From positions 1-7,683 of the forward strand of contig WGAR01000151.1 of the NCBI GenBank assembly GCA_015494725.1: a DNA stretch of 7,683 bases. The letters are read 5' to 3'. Positions 1 through 6,350 of this stretch are shown piece after piece; the stretch's first letter is position 1; each line of letters starts with the position of its first letter. The stretch is from Thermodesulfobacteriaceae bacterium (GTDB lineage: Bacteria; Desulfobacterota; Thermodesulfobacteria; Thermodesulfobacteriales; Thermodesulfobacteriaceae). Below the pieces are notes generated by a model, which made no database searches, was not told where the DNA came from, and was given only the letters and a program-made list of their open reading frames with translations. The position numbers were made by a program, and so were the translations under genes.

Positions 1-1380
1 AAATCCTATACCCTGCTTACCATCGGTGACGGTCTGGTCTCCCAGATCCCCGCCCTTATAGTTTCCACCTCCGCGGGTATCATTGTGAGCCGGGCGGCCT
101 CGGAATCGGGCATGGGGCGGGATTTCGCCCGTCAATTCGCTTCCCGTCCCGAGGCCCTGGCTATGGCCGCGGTGGCGGTATTCCTGGTGGGCCTGCTTCC
201 GGGGCTGCCCACCCTTCCCTTTACGGTGCTGGCCCTGGGGGTGGGAGGGCTGGCCTACATATCCTTCCGGTTTCAGCAGGCCCTGGTGACCGAGGAAAAA
301 CCCGAGGAACCCGAGGCCCCGCCCCCCGGAGAGGAGATCGAACAACTCCTTCCCCTGGATCTTCTCAGCCTGGAGATAGGATACGCCCTTATCCCTCTGG
401 TGGATGAGAGCCAGGGCGGAGATCTCCTGGAGCGGATCAAGAATCTGCGCAAACAGTTGGCCCTGGAAATGGGAGTGGTTATCCCCCCCATTCATGTCCG
501 GGATAACCTCCAGCTCAAACCGGCCGAATATCTCATTCTCATCAAGGGGGTGGAGGTGGCGCGCGGGGAGGTCCTTCCGGGGCATCTCCTGGCCATGAGC
601 CAGGAGGAAAAGGCCCCGGAGCTCAAAGGGGCCATCCCCACCCGGGAACCCGCCTTCGGGCTTCCGGCCTACTGGATACCCGAGGATCGGAAGGAGGAGG
701 CCGAGGCGGCCGGGTATATCGTGGTGAATCTCTCCACGGTGATCGTGACCCACTTTGCCGAGGTCATTAAGAGACACGCCGATGAGCTCCTGACCCGGGA
801 GGAGGTCCAGAAACTCCTGAACACCCTTTCCCGCCAGTATCCCAAGGTGGTGGAGGAGGCCCTGAACGTGGTGAACCTGGGGATCATCCAGAAGGTATTG
901 CAGAACCTGGTACGGGAAGGGGTGTCGGTGCGGGATCTCCTCACCATTATGGAGACCCTGGCCGATTACGGTGAGCGCATAAAGGATCCGGATACGCTTA
1001 CCGAATACGTACGGCAGAGGCTGGGAAGGGTGATTGTGAAACCCTATCTCGATCCCTCGGGCAAACTGTATGTAACCGCGGTGGGCGAGGACATCGAGGA
1101 AGCGATTCGCCGCTCCCTCCAGCGCACCGCGGAGGGGACCTTTCTCATGATTGAACCCCGTATGGGTAGTCGTATTGTGGCGGCTCTGGTTCAGGCCGCG
1201 GAAAGGATGACCCGGGCCGGGCGCCATCCGGTGTTCCTGGCCACCCCCACGGCCAGGCGGCATCTACGCCGGCTGGTGGAACGTTCCCTGCCTCAGGCTG
1301 CGGTGCTCTCTCACGCCGAGATCCCGGCCGAGGTCCGGGTGGAGATCCTGGAGACGGTGAGGATGGGCCGTGAAGATTAA
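1..1380 (+). CDS. flhA: Flagellar type III export gate protein FlhA (5' end outside window)
   Basis: FlhA is the large inner-membrane subunit of the flagellar protein export gate; its cytoplasmic domain forms a ring that docks substrate-chaperone complexes. The reading frame is open from base 1 and begins inside the conserved membrane region (TLLTIGDGLVSQIPALIVST, residues 5-24 of the visible part). A GTG at 85 lies within this conserved stretch, so it is not the start. Visible residues 50-90 are hydrophobic with proline/glycine turns, the last transmembrane segments. An acidic proline-rich linker follows (about 98-115), then the cytoplasmic domain with GYALIPLVD (127-135) and IPPIHVRDN (161-169). 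The 459 visible residues are roughly the C-terminal two thirds of a family usually near 690-700 residues. The gene ends with TAA and overlaps flhF by 11 bases. The family assignment is very secure. Confidence 0.97.
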   Translation, partial: KSYTLLTIGDGLVSQIPALIVSTSAGIIVSRAASESGMGRDFARQFASRPEALAMAAVAVFLVGLLPGLPTLPFTVLALGVGGLAYISFRFQQALVTEEKPEEPEAPPPGEEIEQLLPLDLLSLEIGYALIPLVDESQGGDLLERIKNLRKQLALEMGVVIPPIHVRDNLQLKPAEYLILIKGVEVARGEVLPGHLLAMSQEEKAPELKGAIPTREPAFGLPAYWIPEDRKEEAEAAGYIVVNLSTVIVTHFAEVIKRHADELLTREEVQKLLNTLSRQYPKVVEEALNVVNLGIIQKVLQNLVREGVSVRDLLTIMETLADYGERIKDPDTLTEYVRQRLGRVIVKPYLDPSGKLYVTAVGEDIEEAIRRSLQRTAEGTFLMIEPRMGSRIVAALVQAAERMTRAGRHPVFLATPTARRHLRRLVERSLPQAAVLSHAEIPAEVRVEILETVRMGRED

Positions 1381-2329
1381 ACGTTTTTACGGAAAGAATC
1401 CCCTGGAGGTTATCACCCGGGTCAAGGAGGAACTGGGGGAGGAGGCCCTTATCCTCTCCTCCCGGCGCCACAACGGCGAAGGGGTTTACGAAATCGTGGC
1501 TGCCATCGATGGTTCCTCGGCCGAAGGGTTTCCCGCCGGAAGGCCGGAGGAAACCCCCGCCGAATCGGATCTACGCAGGGAACTCCAGGAGATAAAGACC
1601 CTGCTGAAGGAGGTCCTCTCTCCTTATAAGGCCGGGGAAAGGTTCCTTCGCCTGGTGGAACTGGGGATTCCCCCGGAGGTGGCGCAAAAGGTAGTGGAGG
1701 ATCCCCTCTCCTGGCTTAAGGCACACCTTAAGCGGTCCGCGGCCACTCCCTTTTCCCGGCGCAACATCTTTGTGGGGCCGGCCGGGGCCGGGAAAACCAG
1801 CAGTATATTCAAGATCGCGGCCTGGTTTCGCTATCACCGCGGAGAGGCGGTACGGGTCCTGAGCCTGGACCGGCATCGTGTCGGGGCCCTTCAGGAGGCC
1901 CGTCGTCTGGGAGACCTCCTGGAAATCCCTGTGGATACCGAGGTTCCGGACCCCCTTTCCGAGGAAACCTATCTTCTGGTAGATACACCGGGCTGGGGAG
2001 GACGCTTCGGTCCGGAGGATCTGCGGGAGATCCTGGAGAAGATTCCCCGGGCCCGGGTGCAACTGGTGCTCAAGGCCACCGAACATCCGCTGGTTTGGAA
2101 GCATTTTCTGGAACAGTGCATGGATTTTCCGGTGGAAGGGGTGGTTCTCACCCACGCGGACCGGATATACTGTGGACTCTCCCTGGGATTTCTTCTGGAA
2201 GAAAACCTGCCCGGGATCAGTTTCGTTTCCCTGGGGCCCCGGATCCCCGAGGACCTGGCCCGGGCTACGGAGGAGGTTTTGGAAAAGACTTTTTTGCGTG
2301 GGCTAAATCTCGTATATGGTTTACAATAG
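1370..2329 (+). CDS. flhF: Flagellar placement GTPase FlhF (SRP-type), divergent G domain
   Basis: FlhF is an SRP-family GTPase that marks the site of flagellar assembly, usually a cell pole. The N-terminus (MKIKRFYGKNPLEVITRVKE, then ALILSSRR at 26-33) is typical of the FlhF B domain. The NG domain starts near residue 90: P-loop GPAGAGKT at 136-143, DRHRVGA at 167-173 (family usually DTYRIGA), DTPG at 205-208 (usually DTAG), THAD at 261-264 (usually TKLD), and SLGPRIPEDL at 287-296 (usually TxGQxVPEDL). The P-loop lysine, the DxxG aspartate and glycine, and the G4 aspartate are kept, but the G4 lysine is His and the G5 glutamine is Pro. At 319 residues it is short for FlhF (commonly 350-450). 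The GTG start at 1370 overlaps flhA and has GGTGAGG (1356-1362) upstream. flhG follows after 13 bases. The identity is secure; whether it hydrolyses GTP normally is open. Confidence 0.94.
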   Translation: MKIKRFYGKNPLEVITRVKEELGEEALILSSRRHNGEGVYEIVAAIDGSSAEGFPAGRPEETPAESDLRRELQEIKTLLKEVLSPYKAGERFLRLVELGIPPEVAQKVVEDPLSWLKAHLKRSAATPFSRRNIFVGPAGAGKTSSIFKIAAWFRYHRGEAVRVLSLDRHRVGALQEARRLGDLLEIPVDTEVPDPLSEETYLLVDTPGWGGRFGPEDLREILEKIPRARVQLVLKATEHPLVWKHFLEQCMDFPVEGVVLTHADRIYCGLSLGFLLEENLPGISFVSLGPRIPEDLARATEEVLEKTFLRGLNLVYGLQ

Positions 2330-2331
2330 AA

Positions 2332-2337
2332 AGGAGG
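2332..2337 (+). promoter_or_regulatory. Ribosome binding site deciding the flhG start
   Basis: AGGAGG lies 5 bases before the ATG at 2343. An in-frame ATG at 2316 would add nine residues and overlap flhF, but it has no Shine-Dalgarno sequence. The site therefore favours the 2343 start. Confidence 0.85.
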
Positions 2338-2342
2338 TTCCT

Positions 2343-3140
2343 ATGCGTGTTCTTGCGGTCTCTAGCGGAAAGGGCGGAGTAGGAAAAACCAATTTTGTGG
2401 CCAATCTGGCTCTGGCCCTGGAAAAGAAAGGGCAACACACGCTGATCTTCGATGCCGATCTGGGTCTGGCCAATGTGGATGTACTGCTGGGTCTGGCCCC
2501 CAAGAGGGATATTAGACACGTACTTTCCGGAGAATGCACCCTTAAGGACATAGTGATACGCACCAAATACGGTTTTGAGGTTATCCCGGCCAGTTCCGGG
2601 GTACTGGAGCTTACCCGTCTGGCTCCTTCGGAGAAGCTCTCCCTGAAGGAGCAGTTCGATGAGGTCTCCCAAGGGGTGGATTTTTTTATCTTTGATCTGG
2701 GGGCCGGAATCTCGGATAACGTGTTATTCTTTAATCTGGTGGCTCAGGAACGCATCGTGATCACCACCCCCGAGCCCACCGCCATGGCCGACGCCTATGC
2801 CCTGATCAAACTTCTTTTTGTCCGCCATCAGGTAAAACGCATTTATCTGCTGGTCAATCTCATCCGCGACGAACAGGAGGGCAAGACCGTATATCGCCAG
2901 ATCGCTCAGGTGGCGGAGCGCTTTCTGGGGCCGGTGGGGTTGACCTATCTGGGGGCCATCCGGAACGATCCTTCCGTGCCCCGGGCGGTGCGACAGCAGG
3001 AACCCTTTCTGCACCTCTTTCCGGATTCTCCGGCCAGCCGGGATCTGCTTCAGATCTGTGAGAAGCTCCTTCGCCTCAAACCCAAAATCGAGGGAGGCCT
3101 TGAGGCTCTGTGGTCCCAAAGATCCCAGGTTCTCTCATGA
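2343..3140 (+). CDS. flhG: Flagellar number regulator FlhG (MinD-like ATPase; FleN/YlxH)
   Basis: FlhG is a membrane-associated MinD/ParA-type ATPase that limits flagellar number and usually works with FlhF. The 265-residue protein opens directly with the deviant Walker A motif SSGKGGVGKTN (residues 7-17, with both signature lysines at 10 and 15). It continues with FDADLGLANVDVLLG (36-50), the Walker B region IFDLGAG (116-122) and PEPTAMADAYALIK (143-156), all characteristic of FlhG rather than of general MinD. The C-terminal residues (about 235-265) could form the amphipathic membrane-targeting helix of the family; this is inference. The start at 2343 is set by its strong ribosome binding site. 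With this start there is no room for the usual N-terminal FlhF-activating helix. The gene follows flhF by 13 bases and overlaps fliA by 4 bases (ATGA). Confidence 0.95.
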   Translation: MRVLAVSSGKGGVGKTNFVANLALALEKKGQHTLIFDADLGLANVDVLLGLAPKRDIRHVLSGECTLKDIVIRTKYGFEVIPASSGVLELTRLAPSEKLSLKEQFDEVSQGVDFFIFDLGAGISDNVLFFNLVAQERIVITTPEPTAMADAYALIKLLFVRHQVKRIYLLVNLIRDEQEGKTVYRQIAQVAERFLGPVGLTYLGAIRNDPSVPRAVRQQEPFLHLFPDSPASRDLLQICEKLLRLKPKIEGGLEALWSQRSQVLS

Positions 3141-3880
3141 AAAACTACCTGTCCAAGTCCCCGGAGGAACTGGTTCTGGAACATTTGCCGCTGGTCAAAT
3201 ACCTGGCTTCCCGGCTGGCCGGGAGATTGCCCCCTCCGCTGGAGGAGGAGGATCTGGTTTCCGCGGGTATCCTGGGGCTCATCGAGGCCGCGCGGCGCTT
3301 TGATCCCCGGCGCAACATTCAGTTCCGGACCTTTGCTGAGTTTCGTATCCGGGGAGCCATGCTGGATCAGATCCGTCATCTGGACTGGGTTCCCCGTTCG
3401 GTGAAAGAAAAGGCCTCCCGCCTGGAGAAGGTCTTTTCCGAGCTGGAGAACCGTCTGGGACGCCCTCCGGAGGACGAGGAAGTGGCCCGGGCTATGGGGA
3501 TTTCCCTTGAGGAATATTATCGTCTGCTGGAGGAGATCCGCGGCATCTCCCTGGTAGATCTCGACAGCCTGCGCAAAAAACTGGAAGACGAAGGGCTGGA
3601 CTGGGCGGATATCCTTTCCGATGCCGGAGAGAACGATCCCTTCGAACGGCTCGGGCTCAAGGAACTGGCCGAGGCCCTTTCCCGGGCCATTGCCGAATTG
3701 CCAGAGAAGGAGAAGTTGGTTATAACCCTTTATTATTACGAAGGCCTGACCATGAAGGAGATAGGCAGGGTTCTGGGTTACACCGAAAGCCGCATCTCCC
3801 AGCTTCACAGCAAGGCTCTGCTGCGACTCCGGGGCCGACTCCGGGAGATGCTGGGAGAGGATTACCTCAAATTCTGGTGA
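3137..3880 (+). CDS. fliA: Flagellar sigma factor FliA (sigma-28)
   Basis: FliA directs RNA polymerase to late flagellar and chemotaxis promoters and is normally held by the anti-sigma factor FlgM until the hook is complete. The 247-residue product has the expected length and domain order: sigma region 2 at about 13-83 (including EEDLVSAGILGLIEAARRFD and FRTFAEFRIRGAMLDQIR), region 3 at about 88-165 (WVPRSVKEKASRLEK, LGRPPEDEEVARAMGIS), and region 4 at about 183-235 (LPEKEKLVITLYYYEGLTMK, with the helix-turn-helix ending TESRISQLHSKAL). The start chosen is the ATG at 3137, which overlaps the flhG stop as ATGA. An in-frame GTG at 3110 would add nine residues inside flhG and is less likely. Only a weak AGG lies upstream, so translation probably depends on coupling to flhG. 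No FlgM gene is in the window. Confidence 0.95.
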   Translation: MKNYLSKSPEELVLEHLPLVKYLASRLAGRLPPPLEEEDLVSAGILGLIEAARRFDPRRNIQFRTFAEFRIRGAMLDQIRHLDWVPRSVKEKASRLEKVFSELENRLGRPPEDEEVARAMGISLEEYYRLLEEIRGISLVDLDSLRKKLEDEGLDWADILSDAGENDPFERLGLKELAEALSRAIAELPEKEKLVITLYYYEGLTMKEIGRVLGYTESRISQLHSKALLRLRGRLREMLGEDYLKFW

Positions 3881-3886
3881 GGAGGT
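3881..3886 (+). promoter_or_regulatory. Ribosome binding site of the first cheY
   Basis: GGAGGT begins directly after the fliA stop codon and stands 6 bases before the ATG at 3893. It supports that start over the in-frame ATG at 3911, seven codons in. Confidence 0.8.
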
Positions 3887-3892
3887 GGTTTT

Positions 3893-4276
3893 ATGCCCCT
3901 GGATACCAGTATGAGGGTGCTGGTGGTGGACGATTTTGCCACCATGCGCAAGATCATCAAGAACATCCTGACTCAGCTGGGGTTCAGGAACATCATTGAG
4001 GCCGACGATGGAACCACGGCCTGGGAGATCCTGCAGAAGGAGCCCGTGGATCTGATCATCTCCGACTGGAACATGCCCAAGATGAGCGGTCTGGAACTCC
4101 TGAAGAAGGTGCGTGCGGACGAAAGGCTCAAGGATATCCCCTTTCTCATGGTTACTGCCGAGGCCCAGAAGGAGAACATCATCGAGGCGGCCAAGTACAA
4201 GGTGAGTCAGTACATTGTGAAGCCCTTTACCCCGGAAACCCTCAAGGAGAAGCTGGAGAAGATATTCGGAGGTTAA
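3893..4276 (+). CDS. cheY: Chemotaxis response regulator CheY (canonical)
   Basis: This is a single-domain receiver that, when phosphorylated by CheA, binds the flagellar switch protein FliM and changes motor rotation. The 127 residues align with E. coli CheY with a constant offset of one: acidic pocket D13/D14, phosphoacceptor D58 in SDWNMP, T88 in MVTAEAQKENII, Y107 and K110 in YIVKPF. The DWNMP motif and the aromatic at 107 are hallmarks of motor-binding CheY rather than of a generic receiver. The loop before KPF reads AAKYKVSQY, without the glycine found in E. coli CheY (AGASGY), a small local oddity. It lies 12 bases after fliA. The next gene is in the same reading frame and begins 3 bases after the TAA stop. 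Identity as a chemotaxis CheY is strongly supported. Confidence 0.93.
   Translation: MPLDTSMRVLVVDDFATMRKIIKNILTQLGFRNIIEADDGTTAWEILQKEPVDLIISDWNMPKMSGLELLKKVRADERLKDIPFLMVTAEAQKENIIEAAKYKVSQYIVKPFTPETLKEKLEKIFGG
4268..4272 (+). promoter_or_regulatory. Ribosome binding site supporting a TTG start
   Basis: GGAGG, inside the last codons of cheY, is followed after 7 bases by TTG at 4280. The cheY stop codon at 4274-4276 is in the same frame, so no longer upstream start is possible. The next in-frame GTG falls within the membrane segment, leaving TTG as the only sensible start. Confidence 0.75.
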
Positions 4277-4279
4277 GGT

Positions 4280-4954
4280 TTGGAGCAGGAAAAAGAGAAA
4301 AAAGCGGGGGGGCCTCCTCCGGAGGATTTTCCCGAGGAAGTCCCCGAGCCCCCTCCGGAGCCCGGTGAGGTCAAGGAAGAACCTCCCGAGGAACTGATAA
4401 GGGCGCTGGAGAGCGCGGAGGGGGAAGCGGAGGAAGAGGCACCTTCCCCGGGGAGGTGGAAGCACCTCTCGCGGATCCTTCTCGGGGTGGGGATCTTCGG
4501 CTGTCTTTTGGGGCTGGTTCTGGGGGTCTATACCCTGAAGAGGCTTTTACACCCGGCCGGAGGGAAGGCCCAGCCGGTGAAAAGCTCTATCCCGGCTGAG
4601 TCCCCGGCGCAGGGGCCTCTGGGTTCTCTTCCCCTGCCCGGAAGGACCGAACATGCCCTGGTGCTCAAACATTTTCTTATTCCCCTTCAAACCGAGGGAG
4701 GGGCTCCGGTCTTCATCAAAGCCTCGGTGGTCCTCTATTTCACCACCCAGAAGGAGGTCCTCAGGGCCAGAAAACTGGAAAATCCCCTGCGTACCATCAT
4801 CTACGAGACCTTCAAAAACATTCCCTTTTACTACTGGCGCAGCCCGGAGGGGGTCAAGAAGATAAGGGCGGCTCTTCTTAAGGCCCTTAGAGAGCGGGCC
4901 CCGGAAAACCTGGTTCCGGTTTCGGTGGAGGTAACGGGGTATATTCTCAAATAA
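4280..4954 (+). CDS. Single-pass membrane protein, FliL-like, with long acidic N-terminal tail
   Basis: FliL proteins sit in the inner membrane around the stator units and support motor torque. This 224-residue product has a cytoplasmic tail (1-64) very rich in Glu and Pro, one transmembrane helix (about 65-87, ILLGVGIFGCLLGLVLGVYT), a Pro/Ser/Gly linker (90-122) and a compact C-terminal domain (about 125-224). That domain has alternating beta-type stretches (LVLKHFLIPL, VFIKASVVLYFTT), a helical part with IYETFKNIPFYYW, and a final strand VPVSVEVTGYIL. The topology and periplasmic domain layout resemble FliL, as does its place next to cheY and flagellar genes. However, I see no diagnostic motif, and a true FliL rarely has so long an acidic tail. 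The call rests on architecture and context. It starts at TTG and is followed 10 bases later by a small basic protein gene. Confidence 0.55.
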   Translation: MEQEKEKKAGGPPPEDFPEEVPEPPPEPGEVKEEPPEELIRALESAEGEAEEEAPSPGRWKHLSRILLGVGIFGCLLGLVLGVYTLKRLLHPAGGKAQPVKSSIPAESPAQGPLGSLPLPGRTEHALVLKHFLIPLQTEGGAPVFIKASVVLYFTTQKEVLRARKLENPLRTIIYETFKNIPFYYWRSPEGVKKIRAALLKALRERAPENLVPVSVEVTGYILK

Positions 4955-4964
4955 GAGGGAGGGT

Positions 4965-5138
4965 ATGCCGGAAAGGATAGAAAAACCCTCGGGGGTGATC
5001 CCGGTTCTTCCCTCGGTGGAACACGAGAAACAGAAATCCAGGCGCAGGGAGGATCGGAGAAAAAAGCCTCCGGATCGCTCGCGGAAAGAGCCTCCCGGAT
5101 CCCGAAAGAAGGAAGGGGAGATCGACCTGGTGATATGA
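4965..5138 (+). CDS. Small highly basic protein (57 aa) of unknown function
   Basis: A 58-codon open frame fills the whole space between the FliL-like and the DUF2802-like genes. It starts with ATG (4965), has GGAGG at 4958-4962 only 2 bases upstream, and ends with TGA overlapping the next start as ATGA. The product opens with MPERIEKPSGVIPVLPSVEH, has a middle region packed with Arg and Lys (about 17 of 57 residues are basic, with clusters at 26-34 and 38-41), and ends in GEIDLVI. It has no membrane segment or signal peptide and looks largely disordered. I do not recognise the family. The exact fit between neighbours, the coupled stop/start and the ribosome binding site support a real gene. 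An interaction with nucleic acid, acidic phospholipid or the acidic tail of the upstream protein is possible, but this is inference only. Confidence 0.65.
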   Translation: MPERIEKPSGVIPVLPSVEHEKQKSRRREDRRKKPPDRSRKEPPGSRKKEGEIDLVI

Positions 5139-5521
5139 TCAAGGATCCGGTTTTCTGGCAGCTTGTACTGGACTTGCTTCTCCTGGTGGCCATTCTGGTG
5201 CTTTTTCTGCGGATCCGGCGCCTGGTCCCCTCTTCCCTTCGGGAGGTGGTCTCCAGGCTGGAGATCCTGGAGCGGTTGTCCGAGGATCTGGCCCGTTATC
5301 TGGAGGAGGAAAGGCGTATCTATGCCCGTCTGGAGAGGGCCCTGAGGGCCGGGGTGCAGGCCTGGGAAGGGCAGGAAGAGGAACGCCGCACCCTCAGGGA
5401 AAAGGTGCTCGGGGATTACCGTCAGGGAACGGAGGTGAAGGAGATCGCCCGGCGCTATGGCCTCTCCGAGGGAGAGGTGGAGCTATTGATCTCGCTGGAA
5501 CGGTTTCGGAGTAGGAAATGA
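5135..5521 (+). CDS. Single-pass membrane protein, DUF2802-like
   Basis: The 128-residue product has an N-terminal membrane anchor (about 8-26, LVLDLLLLVAILVLF), a long charged helical region likely to be coiled coil (about 34-92), and a C-terminal motif DYRQGTEVKEIARRYGLSEG plus EVELLISL (94-121) shaped like a helix-turn-helix. This layout matches the DUF2802 family as I remember it: a short membrane-anchored protein encoded in flagellar and chemotaxis operons of proteobacteria, with no established biochemical role. The helix-turn-helix-like part would face the cytoplasm, so it is as likely to bind a protein as DNA. Its start overlaps the small basic protein's stop (ATGA), and its own stop overlaps the start of the next gene in the same way. 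It has no strong ribosome binding site, so translation is probably coupled. Confidence 0.6.
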   Translation: MIKDPVFWQLVLDLLLLVAILVLFLRIRRLVPSSLREVVSRLEILERLSEDLARYLEEERRIYARLERALRAGVQAWEGQEEERRTLREKVLGDYRQGTEVKEIARRYGLSEGEVELLISLERFRSRK

Positions 5522-6330
5522 GGGTAACCCTTCCGGCCCCGGTCGCCTATCTTCCGGAAAACCTCCTGATCCTTTTTGAGCGGCCGGGGCGGGAACTCAC
5601 CGTCCGGGTCATCGAGGTGGAGGGCAAGACCCTTACCCTGGAAGCCGGGGGGGAGCGTTTCCAGGCCCGTCTGGCCGGAGCGCTGGTTCCCGAAGATTTT
5701 CGCCCCGGGGAGACGGTGCGGGTGCGGGTCCTCTCGGCGGGGCCCCCGGTGGTCCTGCACCTTATCGAGGGCAGCGGGGTCTCCCGGGTCCAGGAAAGAC
5801 TGGCGGATCTGGTGCGTCTCATTCAGGGGCGGGCCCTCCCGGTGCCGGAAGGGCCCCTGGTTTCGGAAAGACCGGATCTTTCCTCGCTCCTGACCTTTCT
5901 GCTTCAGGCCGTCGGCGAACATCCGGAGGAGGGCAAGGCCCCCCGGCGGGAGGCCAAAGCGGCGGAAACCCCGCTCACCCAGACCCTTCTCCATCTCTGG
6001 AAGGGAGGGGGCCTGATCCTTCCCTTTTTCTTCGCCGATCAGCTTTCCTGGGGGTTTCTGGAGGCCGATCGAGAAAAGGAAAGACCCCGGGAGAGATACA
6101 TTTACCTGCGGCTTTTTCTCGGAAACCTGGGGTTGATGGAGGCCTTCCTGCGGCTTCAGGGTTCTCAGCTGAAGGTGGATTTTCTCTTCTCCCGGGAGGA
6201 GGCCCTGACTCTGGCCCGGAAGGAAGTAATTAATCTGAGAAGGGAGCTGGCGGAAAGGGGGTTCTGGCCGGAGATCAGTCTGGAGAAGGCCTACCATGAA
6301 CCCGGAGCCTTACTGGCCAGGGAGGGGTAA
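5518..6330 (+). CDS. FliK-like flagellar hook-length control family protein (divergent)
   Basis: FliK is secreted during hook assembly, and its C-terminal domain switches the export apparatus from hook to filament substrates. This 270-residue product has an N-terminal beta-rich part (about 25-85, with LTVRVIEVEGKTLTLEAGG and PGETVRVRVL) like the beta domain seen at the front of some FliK-type proteins, and a middle helical part (90-185). Its C-terminal segment (193-250) has YIYLRLFLGNLGLMEAFL, then LKVDFLF and a helix with LRRELAERGFW. This last block follows the FliK C-terminal pattern (L-x-L-G-x-L-G-x-V/M-x-A, then a strand, then Lr-x-x-L-x-x-x-G). It is short for FliK and lacks a long low-complexity ruler region, so it may be a FliK-related protein with another task. 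The ATG at 5518 overlaps the previous stop as ATGA. The next gene begins 20 bases downstream. Confidence 0.5.
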   Translation: MRVTLPAPVAYLPENLLILFERPGRELTVRVIEVEGKTLTLEAGGERFQARLAGALVPEDFRPGETVRVRVLSAGPPVVLHLIEGSGVSRVQERLADLVRLIQGRALPVPEGPLVSERPDLSSLLTFLLQAVGEHPEEGKAPRREAKAAETPLTQTLLHLWKGGGLILPFFFADQLSWGFLEADREKERPRERYIYLRLFLGNLGLMEAFLRLQGSQLKVDFLFSREEALTLARKEVINLRRELAERGFWPEISLEKAYHEPGALLAREG

Positions 6331-6350
6331 TCCACAGGGGGTTAGGGAAG

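Noticed and set aside
85..87. GTG as a possible start for flhA
   Set aside because: The frame is open to base 1 and encodes conserved FlhA membrane sequence before this codon, so it is an internal valine.
2316..2318. ATG as the flhG start
   Set aside because: It lies inside flhF without a Shine-Dalgarno sequence, while the ATG at 2343 has AGGAGG five bases upstream and begins at the conserved core.
3050..4465. A 471-codon open frame on the minus strand across fliA, cheY and the FliL-like gene
   Set aside because: It lies antisense to three well-supported genes, and its product is rich in Leu, Gln, His and Gly with no domain pattern. This is a typical by-product of GC-rich codon use on the opposite strand.
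6034..6070. GCCGAT matches resembling the -10 element of FliA promoters (also near 961 and 2454)
   Set aside because: None has a TAAA-like -35 element at about 15 bases upstream, and all lie inside coding sequence.
6331..6350. Possible promoter or terminator in the 20-base gap before the second cheY-type gene
   Set aside because: The gap is too short, is purine-rich consistent with a ribosome binding region, and has no hairpin, T-run or promoter elements.
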